DNA of 64,000 nt from Floccularia luteovirens (GCA_009739215.1 VSJF01000003.1:2666001-2730000); one strand, 5' to 3'; numbered from the stretch's first letter, positions 1 to 12,054 are shown. The notes: generated by a model from the letters alone, not told the origin. Made by a program: numbers and translations.

Positions 1-1500
1 CGATGATCAGTGTGCATTCACTAAGGAGTCACCTCAATGAACAAGATTTAAGTGAATATACGTTTGATATAATGCCCAAGCTTTTGGGAATAGTCCAAAA
101 TGGGAGGCTTCTCACATCCGTGCAGGCACATCTACTTATTTTTGTCGGATCAGAGTCTATTTGCGGTTGGCCCACTAAGCGACAATTGAAAGGGTCCTCC
201 CAAAAGTAGTATCTTGGTATGTGCTTTTATCAGGTATTTTATCTCTGCTATTCCGAGTCGAATTTTCTCAAACACATCATTCTGATAGCAGTGAATCATA
301 GTAATGCTTACCAGACTGCCACAGACATCAGCAAACGCGACTAGAATCTTATGCATGCATAAAGGAGGTGTAAGTGAATCAGTTTATTACAATAATTACC
401 TACTTATGTATAACCTCGCTTTGCAAGTGATCATTAGATATTATTATTAGTGCTTGTGGTAGCGTTCATAATTGTACCTTCTTTCGAGAACCTCCGGCTT
501 GTAGTGAAATGAATCGCTGAACCCTGCAATCTTCGCATACCAACGAGATCTCTCCCCCATGACTCATGGGCAAGATACTTGGAAACAGGGAAAAACTGAC
601 TAAATATACTATGTCTAATGATACAGAATCAAAATAGACATTCGTGCTATGTAATAGAACATAGCAACGGTTTGAATTTAGGTCAAACAGTTTCTCCTCC
701 TTGCAACGTAAAAGATCTCACTGAACAGCGAACGAAGCACTCAACGAGGATGACACAGCCTCCGAGTCCAATGACCCCCAGCAGATGGCTTTCTGATAGC
801 CTCCACCTCCACTCAGTTAATCCTGTAGGTCTTAGGGAAAGCTACATCATGTGGACATGCGGCTGACATGCACTGGACACACTAGAATTGATCTCCAGCA
901 CTGGGTGACACACTGTCTCTAACCATCACCCCGGCCAACCATTGTATCTCAGCTTTCTCTGCACAGGTTCCTAAGGTATTTTGAAGTTCATCTATGGAAC
1001 CAAATTAGAATTGTTTCCCGCGTTCAACTTTATCCCAGGTCCTCAGATGTGCTCCCACATTGCCCTCAAGCGGATATTGATGCTGCTGATAGCTTCTGTT
1101 GATAATGAGTTATGTGCGTCCGCGTCAAAGTGACACCGCTTGCTGGGGACGGTATTTTTTTCAGTTCCACCACTCGATATTTTATGTGCGTCAAAGGGTA
1201 TTGACTATGTGATCATTGTAGTTCAAATGACCGAGCAGTGTTAGATTACTTACATATATGCAAGAGCAACCAAAACAGTCAACACTTGGGTAATTTTTGG
1301 TAGAAATTGTGTCCGGGCTTATGAAGTCAACCAACGCGCAGGTCCACTTTTTTTTTCCGACTCACCTTCCAGCTATAACTGGCTGTAAGTAAGGCTGAGG
1401 AATGACGGAGCTTGCAACTCGATAACTAAATAAAATATAATACAGAGCACACGATCATATGCTGGAGGGAGCTTGCGTTCGGAGCCGTTTTTAAAAAAAG
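1..1500. other. No supportable gene (left edge)
   Basis: Only short open frames are present, with no recognisable domain, no chain of exons and no RNA gene that I can support. The DNA is AT-rich with scattered homopolymers. The last part leads into the segmental duplication that carries the first DHA1 transporter copy. Confidence 0.5.
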
Positions 1501-1827
1501 AAGTTTGCAGCTATCTAATCCTTAGGAACGTTCCAGTTGGTCTTCCACGTTCGGCCCGCGAACTACGTAGATCATGGACAGTGGCAGAGTAGGACCTGTG
1601 CCTCGATACATACAAGTGAATAAAAAGATTCGTTGCGTAACGAAGAATACATCTTTCTAGAACGATGATATCACTTCTTTAGTTATCCATAACACAGCAG
1701 GAACCGATCTCAAAAAATGGAGGCGATGACTATATGCACTCTAACTATGCGCCTCCTCTTGTCGGGATGAATTTTTTTGTGGGTTTAGAAGGCGATAATC
1801 GGGAGTAGCACGTTTGGTCGGGTAAAA

Positions 1828-3899
1828 TCAGTTGTTTTCGGCTGTAGAATAGTCCATCTTCACCCAGGACCTCATCTGTTTACCATATCGGATGGTAGCC
1901 CAAAGAACTCTAGTTGTGGTGAGCATAGAATTTAGAGTATTCGGTTAGTGTAGCTTACCCAAAACCAACCCAGGCAATTGCGGCCGACATAACATTTGTA
2001 GCCAACATACCATACTTGTCTATCATTGGCAGGATGACAGAGAGTGCGATAGATATAAGAAAAGCACGAAACCCTCTGATTATTATATTATTAGTGTCAT
2101 AACAGCGTTGAAAGTAGTGATTTACTGATTTGTGGCCAACCCTTCGGCGCTACGAGAGTGCATGATATCTACAACGTATGCGGCAGAGGGACTGAGCACC
2201 ATATTCACCTAGAAGATCCTCGTCACTATAAAGATAAAATGTGGAAGAGATAGTGGAAAAATCTTACACCAAACCCATTCATGAAGAGACAGACAAGATT
2301 CAATGCAAGTCCAATAGGTCCCTCGATATACGTCGTAATAATGCCACAGAGTAAGACCGAAAGAGGAGCAAAGACTAATGCTCCTATCAAAGTTACACGC
2401 AAGCGGTCTTCGGGATACCACACACCCCCTCGTTTTTCTCTACATCGTATGACAATCCTATCAGATATATATCCTGAGACGGGAGCACCAACTAGACCGA
2501 GTAAAATGACTTTATGACCAGATTTAGGAAGAAAGACTATAACTTACTCATATTGCCGAGACCGCAAGGGAGGAAACATGCGCCGATGATGGCCTCATTG
2601 GTGATGTTATATCGGGCACCCTGACCATAACAACGTCATTTCTCAATATGAAGAGTTAAAATATCAAGCTTACAATTGTATATGCCAATGGAATCAGCAA
2701 GACTGGTGATGAGATGAATTTAACTTATCACTTCCATTTTTTTTAAAAGCGGTTAGAATTATTCACCATAATCTGTCAATAATATACAGAAACCACCTAA
2801 AGACTGCACAGTCGGTCAGAAAGAGAAGCAGGTTACGTGTTCAATCGCTTACAGCTGCCAATAGGATAGGACTGCGTAATAGTGCAAGCGATTTAATTGG
2901 ATTCAATAATACAAATCTTTTGTTGGCATTAACTCCGCCACTCGCCCGAAGCTTTTCTATTCCCCTCGCGCCAGGATGACTAGTCTCAGGGAAGTACAGG
3001 AGCATTATTACAAATGAAATCAACCCGGCAACCCCAATGGCAGACTGCATTGCGCGCCATGACGAGTAATGGGTAGCAATCCCTATAATGAAACATGTGT
3101 CAACATGATATATGGTTTCTAAGGTAATTTCTTGCCTCCAGCCAAAGGTGCTAAAGCTGGTCCAAGCAAAATTGACTGGAACACACGAATAGTCAAATAA
3201 CATATGTGGAGTAAGGATTATTGATGATGACTTACAGCGAAGTAAAACCCCATCGCTTGGCCCCTCTCCTCCAACTTATATATATCGCCAATCACACCGG
3301 CTCCCACAGAAATACCAGGAGAGGCTCCTATGGATTGCACAAATCGCCATATCATGAGTTGTGGAATCGTTGTTGCTAGTGCCACCCCAAAAGATCCAAT
3401 TGCTAGTAGCGGTAGTCCAGCTAAATACACAGGCCTACGACCATCTGTATGGCAGTTATACATGACACTTCCTTTGAATTGAAACTTCTGCTTACAGTAC
3501 GTAGAATAGGTTCCACCCGCCAGCCCACCCAATCCGGCTGCGAATATCGATAAACTGACAGCAAGACTGCACGACCATAGTGAACAGGTTATATTCTCAT
3601 TTAAGACAGTGATTCTCGGAATTCGAGGATTGACGATTGTACCTTATAACCTGACCAGTCGAATTAAGATCCGCAGCAATTTGAGGTATCGAAGGGACGA
3701 AAGTTCCAGAAACGAACACTGCAAACTATACTTCATTCCAAGGAAATGAAAACGAAAGGATGGTCATACGTGGTAATAGTCCAGAGAACGAAACCATTGC
3801 CACCAAAATGCGTTTCGTCGAAGGAGGAAACCGCAGATACAGTGCTTCGTGCTTAGCAGCGACTTCGGATATCAATAGGGGTGTTTCTTCAGATACCAT
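1828..3899 (-). CDS. MFS drug:H+ antiporter, DHA1-like, copy 1 (apparently intact)
   Basis: Predicted plasma-membrane major facilitator transporter that would export small molecules in exchange for protons. The start MVSEETPLLI is shared with copy 3. The exons give the N-terminal tail, the first helix (VAMVSFSGLLP), the motif region around DGRRPVYLAGLPLL, the central GVIGDIYKLEERGQAMG, the loop YFPETSHPGARGIEKL, and the C-terminal half around VWYPEDRLR and LSPSAAYVVDIMHSR, ending YSTAENN. PETSHPGARG-type loops and the ERG motif are usual for fungal Qdr/Dtr-like DHA1 proteins. About ten short introns are needed and no frame break was found in the exons checked; one intron (3083-3135) has a GC donor. 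The substrate cannot be told. The upstream region holds GATAAG sites shared with the paralogues. Confidence 0.85.
3083..3135 (-). other. GC-AG intron in DHA1 copy 1
   Basis: The exon ends ...GCTGGAG and the intron starts GCAAGAAA, ending ATTATAG. It is 53 nt long, so reading through would break the frame; removing it restores GGIATHYSSWRAMQ. The same intron in copy 2 (11047-11099) also starts with GC, while in copy 3 (19305-19362) it starts with GT. GC-AG introns with an AG|GCAAG donor are a known minor class. Confidence 0.75.
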
Positions 3900-4109
3900 T
3901 TTGTTTTGTGGATGAGTTGACAACATTGAACTGGATGGGTTGCTGGGAGACAGCAGGGGTGTTTGAGCTCTAAGGTACTGGAGTTGTTATATAGATGGAA
4001 GTGTAGATGGATCTGTGTGCGTGGCACCAGCTGTTCGATGGTCATGGGCCATGAATTTTCTCGAGGATATTTGAGTCCTGACAGGGAGATCCCTTCCAAT
4101 TTTCCGCCA

Positions 4110-4132
4110 TCAGATGAAGAGATAAGATAATC
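4110..4132. promoter_or_regulatory. GATA-type sites upstream of DHA1 copy 1
   Basis: Overlapping GATAAGATAA at 4121-4130, about 220 nt upstream of the start codon. It lies next to a CATCTGATGGCGG-like block (minus strand) that is also present before copy 3. GATAAG is the known core for fungal GATA factors such as AreA/Nit2 or SreA. Conservation at a similar distance before copies 2 (12062) and 3 (18307) supports function, but binding is inferred. Confidence 0.5.
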
Positions 4133-4554
4133 ATATTTTTTAGAAACAATTGACCGTAAGTAAACGCACCTGAGAGAAACCGATACGAAGCGAGCAACTG
4201 ACCCGAGCATAGTGGATATGGCAGTGGTAGGGATCGTAATATGAACGTGGAATCTGAAAATTGATCCGTATATTGAATGGATATAGTGGTGGGTGTGTCA
4301 TCACTTTCTATCAGAATAGATATTGGTGACATCGAACCTAAAACTCTTCGATTTGAGCTGTCAATCATCAACTTAAGTGACTGTCTGAAGGTTAATGATT
4401 GCACTGAACATATTGGTTATCCCCAGACAATATAGAAGCCGGAAATTTAGTCATGGTCAGGAATTGGTATGACAATATGCACCACAATAAGTTGTACTTT
4501 TCAGGCTGCATCACGAGCATTCTCTTCTAGTTCAAAAGGTGAGCCGCTTCTTCT

Positions 4555-4665
4555 ACGCGTGCGAAGAGTAGGTAACGTACTTTCACTGCATTTGACAGAC
4601 CTGGATATCTTGTGGATTCACCCCTGCCGTTTAGGAACACGGTTCTACATTTGAAGACTCCTCGT
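4555..4665. repeat. Upstream conserved module, copy 1
   Basis: About 110 nt containing GTAACGTACTTTCACT and TTTGACAGACC, similar to 12978-13088 (upstream of DHA1 copy 2) and, in inverted orientation, to 18040-18165 (upstream of copy 3). It always lies on the 5' side of the transporter gene. It could be a distal promoter element or simply duplicated flanking DNA. Confidence 0.55.
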
Positions 4666-4719
4666 TGTAGTTCATTAGGATCGTATCTTGGCAGTACCAA
4701 GGTTACTTCCGGTCCACCT

Positions 4720-6330
4720 TACATCCTACTCAAACAATGCGAACTGTATCTATGCACCTCCACAAACTGAGACCAGTGATCATTAAAGATAATATAGTCA
4801 GTGGGGTGCGGAGGAACGTAATGACTGCCGTTGGATTATGAAGAATCCTCAGAACCTAAAATTTTGGCCGGCATAGGAGATGTCCGATGAACAGTGAACT
4901 GAGCACGGAATATATGCACTTGAAATTTCGGGGGTTCACTTCCATAAAATTATGGAATGTCGAGATCGATTATACAAGCTTATAGCTAGATTACATATAT
5001 GTATGTTGGAATGTGGGAATGAATAGTTTACACGTTAGGCTTACAACAACCATGATCATCAATCGATTGATACCAGTTTCAGAGGTTTGACCAACTTCTC
5101 ACATTGCTGACACAACCACAGGACCCAAAGTGCGTACCCAGCGATAACCTGTCCAGCGCAACCCCTGCTACCCGATAACCCACCCATACTGTGGGACGCC
5201 AGTAAAAGAGAGGAAGAGGAAGTTATGGCATAAGACCCCTTCTGTCATTGTATATGAACGTGGGTTACCGCACGTTTATCTTCTGGGTAAGTATACTTTC
5301 CGAAAAATTTCGCGTCACATACGCTCATCCCCTCAAATATAAAAGCTGACCCGAGATCGATATAAAATCAATAGCAAGGGTACCATTCGAAACTCTCGAA
5401 ATCCGCTTCATAGGATTCGATCGCATCGGGCTGTTGAATGAAATGTTCATTAGATTATATCCATCGTTGACACGTCAGAACAGTGGAAACTGCATAGATG
5501 CTACCCCAAGTTGAGTAGTTTCATTCACAGTAGTGATGGGTCTTTCTAACATGGTATATTTTTAGGATCCAGGTCGAGGAGGACTTGGAGTGGTGAACAA
5601 TACAGAGAGACATCACATGATTCAAGGAATATGTGGTTGATACCGTACCCAAATACAAAGGTAATATTTCTTGGGATGGCGAAATGAATTAATGTAACGT
5701 GTATAGATAGGATGTCACACACTCGGACATTTACAGGTAGATACACAACTACCTAATGGACATAACTAAATTTGCCTTGTCAGTGTCGCACAAAAACTCA
5801 ATAGAGCGCTGGATGGTATAAGGTGGTTTGTGTTCTGTAACCCAGACAATCTTCTGCCATCCTGCACATACCCAACTTTCGGGATTGTTGTAGCGTGCTC
5901 GCCTGAGAACATTGAAAGGGCCATGGAATGTGATGTCACCACGAACTATCCCAGATACAACTCTTCCAAAATCCTAATGTACATCTGCACTCCAAACTTT
6001 TTCACGTACTTTGTGACCCGATTATAATTTGGTAAATCATAATCGGGTTACAAAGTAAATCAATTAAATGCAAAGAAGGGATATATCGGGTTTCTGTAAT
6101 GAGAGAAGGTTGATTAGCAGTAAATCTTAGAGAGTATGAAAATTTTGCATCGAAGACAGCAATAGTGAATTATTCCTTTAGTCTAGACATAATTCTGTCA
6201 TAATGTAGTAAGGCATGCTTCAATCGAAATATAGACTAAATCTGTACAACTTTTGTGGTCTGTGAGGAATTCTACAAAAGTCGTGAAATCTAGCTTAGTA
6301 GGTCTCGTTACATTATTAGGTATTGTGATG
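4720..6330. other. No supportable gene
   Basis: Short open frames only and no recognisable protein. The one structured element is the hairpin at 6007-6057, listed separately. Confidence 0.5.
6007..6057. repeat. Near-perfect 20-bp inverted repeat (hairpin)
   Basis: The arm 6007-6026 (TACTTTGTGACCCGATTATA) is complementary to 6038-6057 at 18 of 20 positions with an 11-nt loop; one of the two mismatches would be a G-U pair in RNA. It lies in gene-free DNA with no flanking target-site duplication that I can see. It could be a foldback element or the core of a small hairpin transcript. Confidence 0.8.
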
Positions 6331-6334
6331 ATCT

Positions 6335-7561
6335 CTAAGTAGCGTAGAATCTAGAATGTAGATGTTGGTAATATTCCATTGACTGAACACCACGAAGGTA
6401 TGGAGTATCTGGTTCCATGGATGACCAGCAGAAAACCCTTGGTGCAGGAGAAGGGCTTGGAGGATGCTTGTATGCAACTACCCAATCGACTCTTTCCGTT
6501 TTCTTGACGTGTTGAAACGAGAGCAGTTTGTCCAGATTTGTGGTGAGCCGGACACTTGCAAACACGAATCTTAGAGAATCGCAAATGAAGTAAACCCATG
6601 CACTATCTCCTTGAGCTCGTTGCATGAGGTCATGTCTAAGTACGCGTTGTTCAACGCTGGGATTTTTTAGCCTCGAGATCGATTGACGTTTGTTTAATCG
6701 TTTCACAGTTCTTTTGTTGAACAGGATTGTAGGGGATTCGATATTCGGTTACGTGATGTGAACGTAGAAAAACATCCAGCTCATCGAGAGCAGCTATGAG
6801 GAAACGAAGGTTTGAAGGAAGTCTAGTCACGAAAGATTTGTCTGCGAAAGTGTTCCGAACCTGTAGACGTTCTCCGGAATTCTGGCAGTTGGCTAGACTG
6901 TCGACGATAAGAAGGAGTGGTCTTACAATTTCCAAACGTTCTATAGGAGTAATGTGAAATTGCTGTCCGATATCTGCTGAGCGACCCCTAGTGTGCGTAT
7001 CGGACCACCTATTTTGCTGGGATGATCATAGGCCGACTCTCGTACCCTGGTTCCACAAATTTTTTTACGGGTTACAGTCTTTCATGCCACTATTCAAGAA
7101 TACAGCACACCCTAATCGTTTTTTCGCAACAATGCTCGGCAAACTTATGCGCGATTGTTGATTTTCCACAGCCCTCATCCCTGAGTAGCAGAAGGACATG
7201 GTTTTTGTAGCTCTTATCCTCGGTCGTTCCAGCAACCCAGCTAGTCAATGGCTGGGTCAGAGTGGCTGCGCCGTAATAACATAGCATGTTAGTATGCAAT
7301 AACAATCTGAAATCAGATACTAAAAAACGAATCCATAGTAAGTGCGAAAGAAGTAAGAGCTTCCGTGATTTGGTATAGAGACTCCCACTTGAAGACAAGT
7401 ACATTAACCACGAAGAATACTCCAAGCATGGCCAATCTGAGCATGGGAATGAATGGCATGCATAAATCAATTGTGCCCGCGTCACTCACCTCTGCCAGAT
7501 CTTTTGTGACCTCACAGAAGGTCTTGAGAGAATCAAACAAACGCTTCCAGTTCTCACCCAT
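6335..7561 (-). pseudogene. NACHT/STAND NTPase (NLR-like) gene remnant
   Basis: Three minus-strand pieces match the order of a fungal NACHT protein. First, MGENWKRLFDSLKTFCEVTK resembles the N-terminal region of such proteins. Next is a P-loop-like LLLRDEGCGKSTIAHKFAEH. Then comes LLLIVDSLANC followed by LPSNLRFLIAALDELD, which corresponds to the Walker B and sensor region (usually LLIDALDEC ... LPxNxRFLITSRPE), and finally QRAQGDSAWVYFICDSLRFV. These proteins are signal-transducing ATPases involved in fungal non-self recognition and programmed cell death. Here the first Walker A glycine is replaced by Arg, the Walker B acidic pair is lost (DSLANC), and the pieces lie in several frames with stop codons between them that introns do not clearly explain. 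No C-terminal repeat domain is visible. I read it as a decaying gene; a working gene with unusual splicing is less likely. Confidence 0.65.
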
Positions 7562-7599
7562 CCTTCAAAATTCATGACCTGGTTCCGCAGGTCCGGCAG

Positions 7600-9455
7600 G
7601 CGGTGATTTATCTTTCACAGGAAAGATGGGAACATCCTTGAACAATACGAGCGGACCCTCACGGCATATGCACAAACACCTTATGAGTGATAATTTTCGT
7701 CTTTGCCTACGTGTTGACAGGGCCTGCAAATATATACATCTTAAAGAGGGGCCAAAAGGAAGTTATGATAAGACGCACCGCTTATTTGAAGAAATATTGT
7801 ACATGATTTTATATGCATATCTTGAACAATTTGTTATGTATATCTTCAGGAATCCACCCAATAAACCTACAAAATCACATCCCATAAATGTCCCGGAGAG
7901 GCTGCTAGAGCTCTTACCAATCAAACAGAGTGTTACGCTCGAGAAATATGACCCTCCTGAGGCTGCAGCCTTGATACAGAGCTTCCCCACACTCCACCCA
8001 CAAAGTCCCGATCGAGGCAGGCAGGATGTGTGCTACAAAATCCTCAATATCGCCTATTGTCGAACATCCCCGTCAGTCCAGTCTTTCTAGATGATTTTAC
8101 TTCTTCGAGTACGCTTCCACTTGAAGAGTTTAGGAGGATGCTTCTCCGAGGCTCGATGGCCGTTGGGTAGCAGAAGGGTGGTGCTAGAAAAAAAAATTTA
8201 CCAAGAAATAGGATCAATAGTAGGATGGCTTCCCTTTATTCAAAAGCTTTATTTTTCACTCCTATGGAATGTTATCTAAAGAATTAATACCCATTCAACA
8301 TTGCAAGTTTCCATCCGTGGGGCTTCAAGAGGAATATGTGGTTGCCAGGCAATTTTAAACTCCATCACTGGTTCCCGGTGAGCATTGCAACTTTTATACC
8401 GACCAGGGCAGACAGTATTGTCTGGCTTGATCGATATGATAAATGCTGAGGCTTGAGGCCCTGGAATTGGACTCCCAGTGGGATCATTGCAGTATCTAGG
8501 ACCCACTACAAAGCAGATCCTAGATACTGCAATGGACTTCCAGTTCAACGTTCAACACTGCACGAATCCTCCCGAGGTCACGTGTGGCACAGCTTGGCAG
8601 GTTGTTGACGTTTGGTACCAGTCAGTGTTGTAGCAGGTCGAGCGACTAAGGTGGAGTCGCACAATCCTACCATGGTCGCCGACCACAAAACGACTAGACC
8701 AAGACTCCTTATTAATATCGTCGTCAGCAAGTACACGTGACTAGGAAAGTGTCGATTTTTGAATTTTTTGCGACTCACACGACTTGTCGCAAAGTCACAC
8801 GATCAGACTTCCCTTCCGGTCGGCGGTTAGCTTTTTCAATGCCTCCACCTCCTCCAGAACCGTCAGACGACGATGGATAATAAACGTTGAACATCGAACA
8901 TATTGATAAATGATCAACAAACGAGACCTGCCTGCTGGAAGTAGAATCGTATCTTGGCAACATCAAACTACCTTTTTATGTTACCGTTCCGCCTCATTCA
9001 ACAAAGTCGTGTGCTGAAATTGATTGCCACACGGAAATTAAAGGAGGAGAGCCTCACACCACCGGGTCCTGCTAGCCCAATGCTGATGATTTATACAAAC
9101 TGTTGCCACTCCCGGAAGTCTGTCCCCCAAGTCCTCACATTGCTGTCGAGACAATGGCAATAATTTACGCATGCATTTAAATGCAGACCTGGCGGCAACC
9201 TACGCAGCTTCGGTCTTGATATCACCAATCTAGTCCCTACAGTGCATACACAGCATCAGTCAAATTCTCAATGTTTACTACATTTCCACCACTGAGCAAC
9301 GCGTCGGGAAGCAAACAGTAGAACGAGATCATCTATTTTTGATTCACGTCTCTGAAAGTGCATGTCCTCATTACAAACACAGAGCGCACGCTATTCATGT
9401 GACGAGAGGAGCCTTCTTAATGAACTGCCTGAGCTATCGTTGAAACTTGGAGTGT
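7600..9455. other. No supportable gene; contains a foldback and a duplicated fragment
   Basis: The plus strand has an open frame of 154 codons at 7626-8090, but it has no recognisable domain or splice context and may be chance. An inverted repeat at 8486-8533 is listed separately. The stretch 8930-9110 resembles 13148-13290 (shared CATTCAACAAAGTC, TTGCCA, CACACGGAAAT and CACCGGGTCCTG), marking the edge of the duplication. Confidence 0.5.
8469..8544. repeat. Perfect 16-bp inverted repeat flanked by 11-nt direct repeats
   Basis: ATTGCAGTATCTAGGA at 8486-8501 is the exact reverse complement of 8518-8533, with a 16-nt spacer. Outside the arms, GGACTCCCAGT (8469-8479) and GGACTTCCAGT (8534-8544) form a direct repeat with one mismatch. 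The layout resembles a very short foldback insertion with a target duplication, but 6 nt separate the left direct repeat from the arm. Confidence 0.8.
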
Positions 9456-9779
9456 GTTGTTATCTGACCCTTAGGAACATTCCAGCATAGTCTTCCATCT
9501 TTAACGTATACCTGGCCCACGAACTATTGCAGAGTAGGACATGCGTCAAGAGCCATACGTAATGAGCTTTGAACTGAATAAAAACATTTGTTGCGTAATG
9601 AATAATACATCTTCCTGGAATTGGTGATAGGACCCGTTGAGATATCCATAACACAACAGGAGCCGAATGTGCGCACTCTGAGTGTTAGCGCAGCCGCCTC
9701 TGCGCTACCTCTATCTTTGACCTTGCGGACTTAAATTGAGAGGAAGCAATTGGGAGTAGCACGTTCGGTCAAGTAAAAA

Positions 9780-11877
9780 TCAGTTGTTATCGACTGTGGA
9801 ATAACCCATTTTCACCCAAGACCTCATCTGTTCACCATATCGAATGGTAGCCCAAAGAATCCTGGTTGTGGTGAACATAACAATTAGAGTAATCGGACCA
9901 AAAACGCGCAATTTAGTGCAGCTTACCCAAAACCAACCCAGGCAATTGCGGCCGACATGACATTTGTAGCCAACATACCATACTTATCTATCATTTGCAG
10001 GACGACAGGAAGTGCTGTCGATAAAAGGAGAGCACGAAATCCCCTAAGCACTATATTAGTGGCGTTATTACGGCGTTGAAAATAGCGACTTACTGATTTG
10101 TGGCCCTGCCCTCTGCGCTACGAGAGTGCATGATATCTACAATGTATGCAGAAATAGGGCCGAGTACAATGTCCACCTGGAGAAATTATCAACACTTTGG
10201 AATTAACATGTGGAAGAGATAGTGGGCAAATCTTACACCAAACCCATTCATGAAAAGACAGACAAGATTCAGCGTAAGTCCAAGGGGTCCCTCGATATAC
10301 GTCGTAACTAAGGCCACAGAGCAAGACCGAAAGAGGAACAAAAACTAATGCTCCTATCAAAGCTACACGCAAGCGGTCTTCTGGGTACCACACACCCCCT
10401 CGTTTTTCTTTACATCGTATTATAATCCTATCTGATATATATCCTGAGACGAGGGCACCAGCTAGATAGAGTGGAATCAATCGATGGCTAGGTCTAAAAA
10501 GAAAGACTATAACTCACTCATATTGCCAAGACCACAAGGGAGGAAACATGCGCCGATGACGGCCTCATTGGTGATGTTGTATCGGGCACCCTAACCATTA
10601 CAAGCGTCATTTCTCGATATTCCAAGAGCTAGGAGATCAAGCTTACAATTGTATATGCCAATGGAGTCAGTAAAACTGGGATGGACTGGTTTACCACTTT
10701 TCCCTTTAGCAAAGCAGCTAAAACTATTCACCATAATCTGTCAACAAGATGGCGGACCCTGCTATGGTCTGCATGCTCGGTCAGAAAAGGAAGCTGATTA
10801 ATGGCCAACCACTTACAGTTGCTAATAAGACGGGACTCCGAAGTAGTGCAAGCGATTTAATTGGATTTAATAATACGAATGTTCTGTTGGCATTAGCTCC
10901 GCCATTTGCCTGAAGCTTGTCTATTCCCCTCGCGCCAGGATGGCTAGTCTCAGGAAAGTATAGGAGCATTATTATGAATGAAATTAATCCGGCAACCCCG
11001 ATGGCAGACTGCATTGCGCGCCATGACGAGTAATGAGTAGCAACTCCTAAAATAAAACATATGTGAACATGATATTCAGTTTCTAAGGGAATTTCTTGCC
11101 TCCGGCCAAAGGTGCTAAAGCTGGTCCAAGCAAAATTGACTGGAACACATGAATAGTTCAAATTGAAAGAAGTAAGAGATGCCGATAATGACTTACAGCG
11201 AAGTAAAACCCCAACGCTTGGCCCCTTTCCTCTAACTTATATATATCGCCAATCACGGCAACTCCCACAGGATTGCCAAGAGAGGCACCTATGGATTGCA
11301 CAAACCGCCATACCATGAGTTGTGGAACCGACGTTGCTAGTGCCACCCCAAGAGATCCAATTGCTAATAGCGGTAGTCCAACTAAATACACAGGTCTACG
11401 ACCATCTGTACACCAGTTGTACATGACACTGTCTTTGAATCAAGCTATTGAACCAGACCGGTACTTACAGAATGTAGAATAGGTGCCACTTGCCAGCCCA
11501 CCCAATCCGGCTGCAAACACCGATAAACTCACGGCAATGCTGCAAGACCGTAGGGGACAGGTTATTTTTTCAATTAAGACATTGATTCTCGGAATTCGAG
11601 GATTGACGACTGTACCTTATAACCCGACCAGTTGAATCAAGGTCCGCAGCAATCTGTGGTATTGAGGGAACGAAAGTTCCAGATACAACCCCTGCAGAAC
11701 ATGATCATTTTGAAGAAAAGAGAACAGTCATAAAACATAGTCATACGTGGCAAAAGTCCAGAGAACGAAACCATTGCTACCAAACGGCGTTTCGTTGAAG
11801 GAGAAAACCGGCGATACACTGCTTCCATGTTCAGCAGCCGCTGAAGATATCAATAGGGGTGTTTCCTCAGAAACCAT
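9780..11877 (-). pseudogene. MFS drug:H+ antiporter, DHA1-like, copy 2 (two frameshifts)
   Basis: Same gene layout as copy 1: MVSEETPLLI start, DGRRPVYLVGLPLLAIG, GVAVIGDIYKLEERGQALG, YFPETSHPGARGIDKL, VWYPEDRLRVALIGALV, and the end YSTVDNN. Two 1-nt insertions relative to copies 1 and 3 break the frame. One is in the N-terminal tail (around 11824-11826, CATGGAAGCAG against CATGAGGCAG). The other is in the second half (around 10305-10311, GGCCTTAGTTACG against GGCATTATTACG). The first could be bypassed by starting at the ATG at 11828 (MEAVYRRFSPS); the second would destroy the last membrane helices. Intron positions and the GC donor are kept. It is a young pseudogene, unless both indels are sequencing errors. 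Confidence 0.75.
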
Positions 11878-12054
11878 CTTGTTTTGTGGATGAGTTGACG
11901 ACATTGTACTGGTTAGATTGCTGAGAGACTGGCTGGGTTCTCAGATAGAGGAGTCATTATATAGATGGAAGTGCACATGGATAGTATACATGGACCGAAT
12001 GGTTGGTGGTCACAAACCCTTGACAGGGTTGTTTCTTTTCGGTTCGCCAGTCGG

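Larger units (their letters stand above)
1510..4720. repeat. Segmental duplication, copy A (DHA1 transporter plus flanks)
   Basis: This stretch is similar in sequence and order to the stretch at about 9460-13110, in the same orientation. It covers the 3' flank (compare 1520-1690 with 9465-9660), the whole transporter gene, and its upstream region (compare 4555-4665 with 12978-13088). The copies differ by many substitutions and small indels, so the duplication is not recent. A short homologous piece also recurs near 4676, 8945 and 13148, suggesting that the duplicated unit ended around there. What is seen is the similarity; the unit boundaries are approximate because no alignment was run. Confidence 0.8.

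Noticed and set aside
7626..8090. 154-codon plus-strand frame beside the NACHT relic
   Set aside because: No domain, no splice context and no codon pattern like the neighbours; likely chance or part of decayed DNA.
11637..11828. ATG at 11828 as the true start of DHA1 copy 2
   Set aside because: It would bypass the first frameshift, but the longer start is shared with both paralogues and a second frameshift remains downstream.
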